Shown here: positions 1 to 10,037 of the stretch, piece by piece
Position numbering within the stretch: position 1 is the first letter of the stretch
How the letters are laid out: every line of letters starts with the position of its first letter
Assembly (NCBI GenBank): GCA_905221605.1
Contig: CAJNDS010002823.1
Location: 717,001-762,469, forward strand
DNA from: Symbiodinium natans
Lineage: Eukaryota; Sar; Dinophyceae; Suessiales; Symbiodiniaceae
Direction of reading: 5' to 3'
DNA length: 45,469 nt
Made by a program: the position numbers and the translations under genes
Notes under the pieces: generated by a model
Told to the model about the DNA's origin: nothing
What the model saw: only the letters and a program-made list of their open reading frames with translations
The model's database searches: none

Positions 1-379
1 GAGTGTGCAGAAGCTGTAAACGGCGAATTTTGTCAGCCAGAACATCTCAAGAACCCGCAGCCTGAAACCCCATGAAATGCTGAAAACATCTTCAAAAAAC
101 ACCCAAGATCCGCAAGCATCCTAACATCCTGCAGCACTGAAGACCTCGACGAGTGAGGGCTGAGTGCTGCGTCCTTACCCCGAGAACCCTGCACACAAAA
201 CCCTGCAAGCCTGAACAAACCCTAAACCCCAAACCCTAAACCGAAAAAGTCGAAGGCCTACTTAGACGATCATGGGTCATTCTACAGGGGTTGAGGGTAC
301 CCTGGTGGTACCTCGAACACTTGATATCATTGCAACATCGACCTTCAAGTATGGCCTCTAAAAACCCTAATCCTATAAA
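1..379. other. Unassigned left flank
   Basis: No gene or repeat family is recognised here. There is one short degenerate CCCTAAA patch near 219-242. Short minus-strand frames exist but show no domain, no compositional support and no neighbours that would support them. Confidence 0.5.
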
Positions 380-574
380 TACACACACATGCAATGAACA
401 TTTACATATAAACATTATATAGATATATGTAGATATACATATACATAAACATATGAATAGATAAAATAGAGAAAATGTGTATACATACATACATATATTT
501 TGTTTGTATTTATATATATTTATATTTTTATTTATATATGTATTTATTTGCTCACGCCCCCCCCCCCCCCCCCC
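380..574. repeat. AT-rich simple sequence ending in a C18 tract
   Basis: Degenerate TATA/CATA/TTTA runs occupy about 380-550 and are followed at 557-574 by 18 consecutive C. Short open frames on both strands here consist of Tyr/Ile-rich or Pro/Gly-rich low-complexity residues and are repeat artefacts. The C-run length may be unreliable in the assembly. Confidence 0.85.
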
Positions 575-729
575 ATGATCCACGTTTCTGCTTCGAAACT
601 GATGGATCTTGGGAGGAGAGGGGGCTATGAGCTAGCAACAAAAACACCGACAGGGCCGATAAAAACCTATATCGTTTCAAGTCAGGCAGGTCATTTACAC
701 CAACAAGGTAGAAAAATCCCCGAAAAAAT

Positions 730-1700
730 CATGCTTTTTTAGAAAACTCGAGCCGGCTCGAATTTTCCAAAAAAAAACTGACACAGTAGGTCGCCCAAAC
801 ACGAGCAGGCTCGAATTTTCCAAAAAAAACCTAAATTTCAGGATCTATGGCTCCAGCAGCCCGGTAGATCCTGAAAGTTAGGTTTTTTTGGAAAATTCGA
901 GCCTGCTCGAGTTTCTGGGACCTAAAGCTTCGAATTTTCCAAAAAAATCTGACACAGTAGATTGCCGAAACACGACCAGGCTCGAATTTTCCAAAAAAAA
1001 CCTAAATTTCAGGATCTATGGCTCCAGAAGCCCGGTAGATCCTGAAAGTTAGGTTTTTTTTGGAAAATTCGAGCCTGCTCGAGTTTCTGGGACCTAAAGC
1101 TTCAAGATCTTTAGGAAAATTCGAGCCGGCTCGAATTTTCCAAAAAAACTGACACAGTAGATTGCCGAAACACGAGCAGGCTCGAATTTTCCAAAAAACC
1201 CTAAATTTCAGGATCTATGGCTCCAGCAGCCCGGTAGATCCTGAAAGTTCGGTTTTTTTTTGAAAATTCGAGCCTGCTCGAGTTTCTGGGACCTAAAGCT
1301 TCAAGAATTTTCGGAAAATTCGAGCCGGCTCGAATTTTCCAAAAAAAACTGACACAGTAGATTGCCGAAACACGACCAGGCTCGAATTTTCCAAAAAAAA
1401 CCTAAATTTCAGGATCTATGGCTCCAGCAGCCCGGTAGATCCTGAAAGTTCGGTTCTTTTTTGGAAAATTCGAGCCTGCTCGAGTTTTCGAGACCTGGAG
1501 CTTCAAGAATTTTCGGAAAATTCGAGCCGGCTCGAGTTTTCTAAAAAAATGCTGAAACCATAGCTGTGTGACCCCAAGGCCTCATAGATGACATAATTTA
1601 GGTTTTTTTTGGAAAATTCGAGCCTGCTCGAGTTTTCGAGACCTGGGGCTTCAAGAATTTTCGGAAAATTCGAGCCGGCTCGAGTTTTCCCGAAATCTCT
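730..1700. repeat. ~200-bp tandem satellite with nested palindromes (about 5 units)
   Basis: The marker CTGACACAGTAG recurs at about 778, 949, 1149 and 1349, giving steps of 171, 200 and 200 bp. A diverged fifth unit has CTGAAACCATAG near 1552. Each fuller unit has two parts. The first is a long hairpin with arms of about 43 bp or more, running from GCAGGCTCGAATTTTCC to CAGGATCTA. These pair with TAGATCCTG through GGAAAATTCGAGCCTGC across a ~17-nt loop. The second is a perfect 28-bp palindrome, half-site GGAAAATTCGAGCC, seen at 1114-1141 and 1313-1340. The fifth unit keeps the palindromic ends but has a different hairpin core. Nothing here is coding: the minus-strand frame at 1503-1739 is only translated satellite. 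Confidence 0.9.
1114..1141. repeat. Perfect 28-bp palindrome in satellite
   Basis: The half-site GGAAAATTCGAGCC is followed directly by its exact reverse complement with no spacer. It recurs at 1313-1340, with near copies in the other units. Perfect spacer-free dyads of this size can extrude as cruciforms or bind a dimeric protein. Which applies here cannot be told from sequence. Confidence 0.9.
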
Positions 1701-1941
1701 TGATATTCTGACTGCGGTAATTGATACAATTAGTAGCATTAGTTACCAATTCTATCTCAATTGGTAAGTTTCCCATATTTTTTGACGGCAAATATCTAAC
1801 TTGTGAGAAGAGGCCACGCAATGGTTTAAATCCAACAATCGTTTCGGTCTTAAACCCTTGACAATTAACATAAGAACTACCTTTGTGTCAAAGAAAACTT
1901 GAACTATCAATGAGGATATCTGCGGGACTAAAAGTTTCCAT
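1651..1941 (-). pseudogene. Broken fragment, possibly double-jelly-roll capsid-like (Polinton-like virus)
   Basis: The best frame starts at an ATG at 1941, meets an in-frame TGA near 1889, then stays open to a stop at 1651-1653. The middle reads FKPLRGLFSQVRYLP, and about six residues later LPIEIELVTNAT. That layout of a hydrophobic stretch, a YLP turn and a beta-strand-like IEIEL segment recalls the mid-region of major capsid proteins of Polinton-like viruses and virophage relatives, as I remember that family. I could not test it. The last ~15 codons are satellite sequence, so the satellite replaces the expected downstream part. The piece is far too short for a capsid protein (usually several hundred residues) and is broken, so it would be a decayed insert. 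The block is AT-rich, unlike the DNA further right. It could instead be another mobile-element protein. Confidence 0.28.
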
Positions 1942-1959
1942 GAGATAATTTGACTACAT

Positions 1960-2829
1960 ATACATACCTTCAACTTGTATTCAATCAAGTAATTCAAAAC
2001 TGTATGAAGTGTCTTACTATTATTCTTCTTCCTACCTTTCACCTGCTTAACTGCTTCATCTACTTAATTATTATCAACTAACTTTCTTATCTCTTCGTAA
2101 GCATGTTGTTGAAATTGCTTCTCTATCTTCGATGTCTCTATTTGTTCGTATGTTGTTGCTTTCTTATGACATGATTATGGCATCAAACTGTTGTTAAAAG
2201 CTCTTCTTCGGTTATAGGTAGATGTCCTGCTTTGTTTTTAATATTGCCTATATATTCATAAGGATGTTTTTGTAGAGGGTCTAATGTTGATTTCTTTGAT
2301 GTTATACTTCCTTTTTCAAACATACTAACGGGGTCTTCTACTTTCCGTATTCATATGTTTTGTCCCAGTGTCTTCTGGTCGTTGTCCTGATACATAAGGA
2401 GAACCATAGCTACGACTTCTGAATACATTCCCATAATCATTGTTTATTTGTTGTCCCGATCCTGAACCTAAACTGTGACTTACAATACCAGAAATTCCAG
2501 TTTCTTCTTTTCTTTAACCGTCTATTTCAATAAAACCATCTTGAATGAACTTATCTACATCTTTATAACACTGAGTCAGTTGTGTCTTATATAAAGGAAG
2601 GTTTCAATCACCATAAACATCTCTACAGCTTTTAGTCCCAGCAATGTATAAAATAGAACCATTTTTGATATATCCCGTCAGGATTCTCATACGCTAATTT
2701 AAGTCCTTGCGTGTCCGTTAAGAATGTCTCTGTCTTTGCGAATTCGTCTCTAACTTCACTATGTAGTCTGCTTCTTGTGTTAGGTGCTTTATTTGAAACC
2801 CCTTCATCTCTTCTTTTATGTTCATGCAT
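1960..2829 (-). pseudogene. Frame-disrupted unidentified gene(s) in AT-rich block
   Basis: Minus-strand coding-like text is spread over shifting frames. An ATG at 2829 opens 65 codons (MHEHKRRDEG...). It stops near 2632, but plausible protein text resumes in another frame (KFIQDGFIEIDG, then SHSLGSGSGQQIN) and shifts again (DPVSMFEKGS, PYEYIGNIKNKAG). A Lys/Glu-rich tail at about 2165-1960 has one in-frame TAA. Several long stop-free segments lie on one strand, are rich in charged residues and are linked by frameshifts, as expected of a decayed gene. I do not recognise the family. It shares strand and AT-rich composition with the possible capsid fragment just downstream, so both may come from one insert. 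The alternative is chance open frames in AT-rich DNA, though such DNA usually has more stops. Confidence 0.35.
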
Positions 2830-3285
2830 TATACAATGGTTTATAAGGTAATATTTATCTAATCAATGAATATTGTTGAAGTTCAAGAAGGTGTATATTG
2901 GAAGCTACTATAGAGTGAATAACAGAGATTAGCAAACCACACAAAACCAAATCCAGAAACGGATTCTGTTTGTAGATTTCTGTTGTTAAAGTGTAGATAA
3001 TCAATAGCAAGTTGTAGCTTCAGACATGGCAAGACACGAAAGTATCGTAAATACCGTTGTTTTTTTCACATCAACCATATGTGCAAATCAGCACAGGTGC
3101 AGAAGGACAAGCAAGAAAAGGATACATATGGATCATGGGGGGGGGTGTGACCATTTATTTCTATTTTTGTTATTTATAATGAAACACTGAGCCCGTGGAT
3201 GCCGATGTCGGATGCGCCTCCTCGAGCCCAGTCCTTCGCACGGATGGTGTCTGCTGAGTGCTGACCCTACACGAAACTCTCCGAA
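2830..3285. other. AT-rich to mixed unassigned spacer
   Basis: The AT-rich block continues to about 3130 with no open frame of note. A G9 run sits near 3137-3145, just after the string ATACATATGGATCATGG at 3122-3138, which also occurs inverted at 20279-20295. From about 3185 the composition returns to that of the mosaic domain. Confidence 0.5.
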
Positions 3286-3556
3286 AGGGGTTAGGGTTTA
3301 GGGTTTAGGCTTTAGGCTTTAGGGTGTAGGGATTAGGGTTTGGGGTTTAGGGCAAGAGGGGTTGAGAGGAGGGCACAGCCGGACTCTTGAAGCTGCCAAG
3401 GGCATGTTTGATTCCTTCACTGCTTCAATATGAACCTGACCTCAAAGGGTCATACCCTCAACCCTACACCCCTAATCTAGCGACGAACCTTTGCAACGAT
3501 TGAAGGGTATAAAGTTTCAGTTAAAGAGTTGAGGCTCGCACGTCGAAATCTTCCTC

Positions 3557-3655
3557 CTGGTTCTTAGTAGGGAATTTGGGAATTAGGGCCCTACATATAC
3601 CCTTTACTTATAAAGGGTACAGTACCTCATTCCCTCATTCCCTGCTACGAACCAG
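3557..3655. mobile_element. Family E inverted-repeat element (MITE-like)
   Basis: The ends read CTGGTTCTTAGTAGGGAAT and, inverted, ATTCCCTGCTACGAACCAG. The interior holds short paired motifs around CCTTTA / TAAAGG. It is too small to code and has no transposase, so any movement would need an enzyme from elsewhere. Related copies lie at 8132, 11357, 12964 and 21342. Confidence 0.75.
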
Positions 3656-3661
3656 CGAAGC

Positions 3662-3739
3662 GTTTTAGGGTTTAGGGTTCAGGGTTTAGGGTTTAGGGCT
3701 CCCCCCCCCCCCCCCCCCCCAAAAAAAAAAAAAAAAAAC
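3662..3739. repeat. Telomeric block fused to C20-A18 composite tract
   Basis: Degenerate TTTAGGG units (3662-3699) run into 20 C (3701-3720) and then 18 A (3721-3738), followed by CAG. The C-run then A-run order on one strand recurs at 7250, 9084 and 13608. Confidence 0.9.
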
Positions 3740-3960
3740 AGAAGGAAGTCCAAGTAAACCCCCCCCCAGGCCCTGCACCACGGACTCTTGGCAGAAAACT
3801 ACAAGGTGCCAACACATGACCCAAAACTCCTCAAGCTTTTCCCAGACACTTCTGAACCCCTAAGCCCTAAACCCTCAACCCTGCACCACAAAGCCCAAAC
3901 CCTGAATTGAATTGGTAAACCCTAAACCCTCACCCCTCAACCCGAAACCCCAACTTCTTG

Positions 3961-4022
3961 AACCCTAAACCCTAAACCCTAAACCCTAAACCCTAAATCC
4001 TAAACCCTAAACCCTAAACCCT
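3961..4022 (-). repeat. Interstitial telomeric array (CCCTAAA, about 8-9 units)
   Basis: Nearly perfect CCCTAAA heptamers with one TCCTAAA variant. It is internal, flanked by unrelated DNA on both sides, and so is not a chromosome end. Confidence 0.95.
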
Positions 4023-5437
4023 CCACGTCTCCAGGCCTTGGCTCCACTCGGCTCCCTAAGCTGACCTTCCGCGCCGGGCCGTCGCCCGCCTCGGCTTGCA
4101 AAGGGCCCCTTTGGGGGACTTACTTGGGGTTTAGGGTTTAGGGTTCAGGGTTTGGGGTTTAGGGTTTAGGGTTCAGGGATAGGCCTGGCGACTTCATGCA
4201 CCCCAGAAGATTAGGGGTTGGTTTCCCTATGCTACTGGATTTCCGAGTAAGATGTATGAAATATGAACTCTAATAAAGATCGCCTGGCCCCCCCAAGGAC
4301 AGGAAACTCCCCAAAATCTCCCAAAGAAATGCAAAGCAAGCCTCAGGAGAAACAACAAAACACGAAGAAGTTAGCTTTAAGCCCTAAACCCCAAAACCGT
4401 TTAGCCTAAACCCTACACCAAAAACCCTGAACCCTAAACCCTAAACCCTAATGGGCTGACCGGCGGGGCTGGGGAGGCATACGAGGAGTTCATAAACGTA
4501 ACACCTGCAAGCCCCCAAAAACCCTTCGCCCAAAAATCCGAAGCCGAAGTTCCCAAACCCGACTGTGGGGCCTCATCTTGAACGAGGGCCCGCTGGTGAG
4601 GTTCGGTGTGAGCCATGTACACCACCTGCACGCAGAGCGAGTCTCTGCGAGGATGAAAGGGTTTAGGGTTTAGGCCGGCCTTGCCTAGTAGGAAACCTAG
4701 TAGGAAAGTAGCGCAAACTCGAACCCTACAATTCGGCTCAGTTGGTTTGTTGGGGGGGGCTACAAGACCTGAACTGCACCTCGGAGGGCGCCAACAACTG
4801 AGGCCCCAGTGTAGCATGTCAGCTGACTATGCGCTATAGAAGATGACAAGACCCCTAAACCCTACGCCCTGACGCCCTATACCCCATACATCCCTACAGC
4901 CCCAGACCATATACCCCCCACAGCCCTAAACCCTAAACCCCGAGTCCCCCTAATCATTGGGGCTCTTTGAAGTGAAGGGGTTTAGAGCGGACCCTGCCGT
5001 GACACGTCGATCAGCGCAGTGCCGCCCTAAACCTTACAGAGTACTCCTTAAGGCTAGCGGCCAGGCTCAGGGCTTGTAGGCTTTAGGGTTCTTAGGGCTT
5101 AGGGTTTAGGGTTTAGGGTTTGGCTTCAATCGCCTTCAGGACTTTATGGTTCGGCAGCCTGATCGTCAACCGGCATACGCCAAACCTCAAAAAGGTCCTG
5201 CATCGAGCGCGCTCCCCGGAAACGGGGAGGGGGGGGGGGAGGAAGTCCGCGCACAAGGGTTTCGGGTTTAGGGTTTAGGGCTTGAGGTTCCTAATTTTCA
5301 TGGTTCGGATCAGAACTAAGACGATGAAGTACCCCGGAAAAGGAACTGTGACAGTTTGGAGTGCTTGTGCTCGAGGGGCTCATGCGTAGGTCGAGCGGGT
5401 TACAGCTCCAGAGATTATAGGGTCCTTTCAGAACCTT

Positions 5438-5506
5438 ATACTTCCAGGGACATAACAGTTAGGTTACTAGAACCCTTAAGGACTCAATTCGTAGCTCCCT
5501 GGAAGT
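5438..5506. mobile_element. Family C inverted-repeat element, abutting a telomeric array
   Basis: The ends are TACTTCCAGGGAC and CTCCCTGGAAGT, with the core GGTTACTAGAACCCTTAAGG shared with other copies (19452, 24109, 24811, 25047, 25545, 25939). The right end passes without spacer into TTTAGGG units at 5507. It is noncoding and about 70 bp long. Confidence 0.85.
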
Positions 5507-5607
5507 TTAGGGTTTAGGGTTTAGGGTCTAGGGTCTATAGGGTTTAGGGTTTAGGGTTTAGGGTTTAGGGTTTAGGGTTTAGGGTTTAGGGTTTAGGGTT
5601 TAGGGTT
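5507..5607 (+). repeat. Interstitial telomeric array (TTTAGGG, about 14 units)
   Basis: One of the longest blocks in the window. Early units are variant (TCTAGGG, TCTATAGGG) and the later units are perfect. It begins exactly at the end of a family C element. Confidence 0.95.
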
Positions 5608-6321
5608 CCCGCACCACATCCCCCGAATCCAACTTCGAACCCTCAACGTTCCTTTACAGCGCCCACCTCGGGGGAGAACACTGTCGCGGACATTGATGCA
5701 ACGATAACTAGTTTAGGGTTTAGGGTTTAGAATCTCGACTCACTTTTCTTGTGGTATTTTCTCAAACTTGAAGTCTTAGTTTGTTTGGGTGGGTGTGGTC
5801 TGGTCCTTGTACGTCCAGGTACGCCAGGTTCTCCAGGATTCTCCACAATATGCTTTCGACTGGGGGGTTAGAGGGTTCAGGGCTTGTCCACCGCCGTCTA
5901 GGGCTTTCAGGGCATATGACTAAAGGTGTCCTCTTCCTCGCATCCTGCGCGCGCAGGCACAAGCCTCCGGGCGGTTGCAAGGCTGGTGGGTCCAGGGTCG
6001 TATTTTTTTGATACTTTTTGTTGATACCTTTTCTCACAGGGGTTCCCAATCCCCCCTTTCAAGGGGTATCCGGGGTATCCTCAAATATCCCTATACTAGC
6101 TCAGATTACCTTGCCGCGGCACCCCTTTGGAGGGTAGGTTTGGGATGCCATGTCAACACTAAAGCACCCTAAACCCTAAACCCTAAACCCTAAACCCGAA
6201 ACCCTAAACCCTATTAACCCCAGCCACAAAAAAGGGCCCCGAAGCCTCAAAGCTTCTGGGCCAAGGCCCAGCAGGGTGCAGAATCCCTTGGCCTTAGCAC
6301 CTTAAAGAGCCTGAAAGCTAG

Positions 6322-6374
6322 GATTTAGGGTTTAGGGTTTAGGGTTTAGGGTTTAGGGTTTAGGGTTTAGGGTG
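6322..6374 (+). repeat. Interstitial telomeric array (TTTAGGG, about 7 units)
   Basis: Perfect heptamers flanked by unrelated sequence on both sides. A CCCTAAA block in the opposite orientation sits about 110 bp upstream (6167-6212). Confidence 0.95.
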
Positions 6375-6734
6375 TGTACTGTTGAGAGGCTGTGTAGCCC
6401 GAAAATCCGAGCGCCAAAGCTTGCGACGTCGGCTTGCAGACTTCAGAGTTTAGAAAGCCGAATACTTCCACGAGGGGCTCTGGATACCCAGAACGCTAGT
6501 CAGCTTCCGAAACTATTGGGTTGGTTATTTTATAACGGAAACCAGAACCCAAAAAAAGGGTAAAGCGTACCACTGGGCTACCAAGGAAAGTACCTGTGCA
6601 TGGCCTAGGTGTGCCTCCCAGGCCAGGATGGGGTGCACTTTCAATACGTGGGGAAATGCTGCAGGAAAACTCACTTGCCACTGAGCTTTCTGTTTAGGGC
6701 TCGGGTGGCTTCCTCGAGCTCACGAACAGGGTAC

Positions 6735-6830
6735 TGTAGGAGCTTGAATAATTAGAACAGGGTTTTGGGGGCTATTGTCGTGTAACTATAACCCTAAAGG
6801 AATATTACGAGTAATTATTCCCTAGGGTTC
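6735..6830 (+). mobile_element. Family B element, degenerate
   Basis: It contains AATAATTAGAACAGGGTTTT near the left end and GAGTAATTATTCCC near the right, matching the fuller copies at 17172 and 43459. The terminal TATAGGGG motif is eroded here. Confidence 0.6.
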
Positions 6831-7020
6831 ATGATTGCGGCAGTATTGGCGGACCGCATCTCTCCTGCGAGTGTGCTGAAGGTCCCAACGCTCAACCCTA
6901 AAGGACAAACCCTCAACCCGGAAGCACAAGAACACTCAACCCTGAACTCTAAACTCTACGCACCAAGCCCCGAACCTAAACCCTAAACCCTAAACCCTAA
7001 ACTCAAAAACCCTCAACCCT

Positions 7021-7035
7021 CCCCCCCCCCCCCCC
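7021..7035. repeat. C15 tract directly after CCCTAAA units
   Basis: Fifteen C follow a degenerate CCCTAAA block (6972-7020) and end in TTTC, without an A-run. Confidence 0.9.
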
Positions 7036-7249
7036 TTTCTTCGCCTCTCGGCCACGAAGCCCGGGTCAGACCTCTGTGGTTTCATGGCTTGGGCCCTCTG
7101 AGGTACTTACAAGTACACAAGCCTGGCATGACCCGATCGAACTCGGACCCAAAGCCATGGACTTTTGGAATGGCCCCAAACCCTAAACCCTAAAACCCCC
7201 AACCCCAAACCCTGAATTCTGGAGCCTGAAACCATGAAGAACCAAACCG

Positions 7250-7251
7250 CC

Positions 7252-7282
<31 letters not shown>

Positions 7283-7288
7283 AAAAAA
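7250..7288. repeat. C23-A16 composite tract
   Basis: C at 7250-7272 is followed immediately by A at 7273-7288, then CATAAAC. A degenerate CCCTAAA block lies just upstream (7176-7212). Confidence 0.9.
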
Positions 7289-7454
7289 CATAAACAAACA
7301 CGTAAGGCTTCAAGATACGTGAATGTCAAAAACCCCAAAGCCACTCAAATTGTCAAAACACGGGCAAACCAGCAGCCCTCCAGCCCTAAACCCTAAACAC
7401 CTTCTCCGGACTGCGACCTCTCTCCAAACCCTGAATCCTAAACCCCGAACTTAA

Positions 7455-7590
7455 GGGGTAAAAGGAGGGACCCCTAGAAGGGACCCTTAACCTTATTCCC
7501 TTATATAGTCCCTATATACCTAAGTTGACCCCAAATGACCCCTAAATCACCCCTAAGGTCCCTTGCAAGTGTCCCTTCTTTAGTCGCCCT
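7455..7590. repeat. Dispersed CCCCTA/AGGGACC-rich element
   Basis: Text such as GGGACCCCTAGAAGGGACCCTTAA..TATTCCC and GACCCCTAAAT is shared in degenerate form with about 9560-9690, 14055-14170 and 22320-22390. Boundaries are unclear. At 14084-14160 a segment containing GAGACCCTTAATC is duplicated in tandem. Confidence 0.5.
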
Positions 7591-8131
7591 TAGGCCCCTA
7601 AACCCAAACCCTGAACCCTAAACCCCCAAACCCTAAACCTCCAAGTACTTCCGGGGGCCCCAGCCATGACAGGTGCGACCAGAAGGCAGTGACGCAGCAG
7701 AGCAAGAAGAACCTGCGCCCACGGGGTGACCCTACGCAGGGTTTAGGGTTTAAGGGTTAGCAAACCCTAAACCCGAAACCCTAAGATATCTGTTGTCAAG
7801 GAAAGTTTCCCTGTTGAGGGGTCTCAAGACTTGGTTTGCAGGAGTTCAGGGGTTGAGGGTCTAAGGCAAACAAGGGTTTAGGGAACGGGGCACTTACGAC
7901 ACTGAAGCTTAGAAGCCCTAAACCTTTAACCTCCCCAAACCCTAGAACCTTCCTACTGCCTGAAGCCCTGGGATTTCGAAAACCTCGCATGCTAGAAATC
8001 CTACAACCCTAAATCCCTGTAAGCCCTAAAAGTGCAGCTGAGATGCCATAACCAGACCTCGGCCGAAGTTTTGCTTTGACAGCGTTTGGGTTCTTGGGCT
8101 GTGGGCCTCTGTATATGATGAAGACTTAACC

Positions 8132-8231
8132 CACTGGTTCCTAATAGGGAATGAGAGATATCAAAAGAAAAAAGTAACCCTAATAAAAGCGAAAAGGGTA
8201 CCTCATTCCCTCATTCCCTACGAAGAACCAG
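8132..8231. mobile_element. Family E inverted-repeat element
   Basis: The ends are ACTGGTTCCTAATAGGGAATGAG and the inverse ATTCCCTACGAAGAACCAGT. The interior has paired GGTACCTCATTCCCTC text as in the other E copies. Confidence 0.75.
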
Positions 8232-8496
8232 TAACTGAATGAAGGAAGATTTGGGGTTGTACAGTAACTTAGTTGCTGAGTTCATAGGCCCGAAAAAAGT
8301 GTACCCGAGTAGCCCCAAATCCCGGCATTGGGGTTTAGCGTTTATAGGGTTTCGGGTTCTTGGGGTGTAGGGTCTAGGGTTTCGGGTTCTTAGGGTTTAG
8401 GGTTTAAGTTTAGGGTTTAGGGTCCCCAAGCCCACTAATCCTGTAAGTCAATGGAGTGTGGCCACCGCTGTTCGTCAAGCTATGTCACGTAAGGTT

Positions 8497-8594
8497 GGGG
8501 GGGTTTAGGGTTTGGTGGCAGGGGGGGGGGGGGTTTACGGTTTAGGGTTTGGGGTTTAGGGATTAGGGTTTAGGGTTTGGGGGGGGGGGGGGGT
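8497..8594 (+). repeat. Telomeric block interrupted by G7, G13 and G15 runs
   Basis: TTTAGGG-like heptamers alternate with G runs at 8497-8503, 8521-8533 and 8579-8593. Each G run joins directly onto a TTTAGGG unit, which suggests the runs grew from the GGG of the repeat. Confidence 0.85.
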
Positions 8595-8930
8595 GTGAGG
8601 GAAGGGCAGAAATCTGCACCGGTAACTCCATCCTTGGATGCCTCCCCGTGTACATGGGGCGTGTCTGTCAGGAAGAGGCTGGGGGGTGCTAGGGTTTAGG
8701 GTTTAGGATTTAGGGTTCAGGGTTTAATTAGGGGCGTCGACGGCACGCCAAGAGCAACAACAAGTTGTGATCACTGCTGGCATCCCCCCTGCAAGCGACT
8801 TGAAGAAAATGACGACAAGATGCCCCAAAGCCAAGCCCGAAGGTTTAGAGGGTTTAACCTTGCATCCTAAACCTTGCTAGGCACCCTGGCACTTGCAGGG
8901 TCTATGACTCCAAGGCCGCTCGAAAGATCT

Positions 8931-9001
8931 GTTTAGGATTTAGGGTTTAGGGTTTAGGGTTTAGGGTCTAGGGTCTAGGGTCTAGGGTTTAGGCTTTAGG
9001 G
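8931..9001 (+). repeat. Interstitial telomeric array with TCTAGGG variants
   Basis: About ten heptamers. Three consecutive TCTAGGG variants lie between perfect units, so a variant repeat was locally amplified. Confidence 0.9.
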
Positions 9002-9064
9002 GTGGAACGGTGGCTGAGGCCCCCACTGTGACCAGATGCTCCTGACCATGGGCATGGAAAGATT

Positions 9065-9147
9065 GCTAGTAATTGCTTAAGAACCCCCCCCCCCCCCCCC
9101 GCCCCCCCGCCCCCCCCCCACCCCCCCCCCCCCAAAAAAAAAAAAAA
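9065..9147 (+). mobile_element. Truncated family A element expanded into a C/A composite tract
   Basis: The left end CTAGTAATTGCTTAAGAAC matches the family A terminus. The CCCC that follows is expanded to about 50 bases of C with two G and one A interruptions (9084-9133), followed by A14 (9134-9147). AATATTCTTCCTTATAAGGG follows and resembles internal family A text, but no right terminus is visible. The proline- and glycine-rich frames on both strands here are artefacts. Confidence 0.7.
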
Positions 9148-10020
9148 CACAAAAGTGCTTGGGTTGAAAAAATATTCTTCCTTATAAGGGCAAAGTGGGG
9201 TGGAGGTCGCCGAGAGACTCTCCCCGAGACTTGTTTTCGACTTTTGCTGAACTTTTCCCAGACTTTGTCTGAGACTGTCTGTAGGTTTTTTTGTTTAAAT
9301 TCTCTCCTTCGGTGATAGTGTTCAACCAACGACATAAGCGCCGAAGTCCTGCAAACCCGCAACCCTAAACCCCTCAATCCCTGACTCCCTCAACCCTTTA
9401 AAAACAAGGCCTTCCCAAGCCCTCAACCCTCAAACCCGGGCCTGCCAAGTAGCCGGCCCCACGATGAAGAGGAAGGTCGCGAAGTTCAGCCTAAACCCTA
9501 AACCCTAAACCCTAAACCTTAGACCCTAAACTGCCCCAAACCCTAAACCTTCCCAAGCGGCGCCCCATATCGCCCTTGCATAACCCTTGCGAAAAAATGT
9601 ATATAGCCCCTATAGACCTATGTAGCCCCTAAATGACCCCCAATGAACCCTGAAGGTCCTCTTACAAGGGTCCCTCCTCTAGTCCCTAGAGGGAAGAAGA
9701 GTTGCACAGTTGACTTTAAACGAAGCTCGGGGCTTTGGGGGTTTGAGTCCTTCAGGTGCTAGAGGATTTTTGGGTTGAGCTTTGGGTTTTTGGCGGTGTA
9801 AGTGGTTTTAATATTCGGTTTTAGGGCTCAGAGTTTGGAGAGCTAGGGGCTCCGACCCGAAAATTGGGCTGCATAGGGCTGCACGGCTTTGGCAGTAGGG
9901 TTTAAGTGTGCACAGGCTTTGTCGTGTCTGATTATACGGCTGCACAAAACAATAGCTGCTGAAGCGCATGTCCAGCGCAACCTCTCACGTAATTGTTCCA
10001 CCTGCTTTCGTAAACGGGCA

Positions 10021-10037
10021 CCCCCCCCCCCCCCCCC
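10021..10037. repeat. C17 tract
   Basis: Seventeen C in a spacer without telomeric repeats. Frames on both strands crossing it are low-complexity. Confidence 0.9.

Noticed and set aside
236-583. Tyr/Ile/Cys-rich minus frame of 115 codons
   Set aside because: It translates AT-rich simple sequence plus the C18 tract.
9073-9377. Proline-rich and glycine-rich frames on the two strands
   Set aside because: They are translations of the C/A composite tract and its complement.
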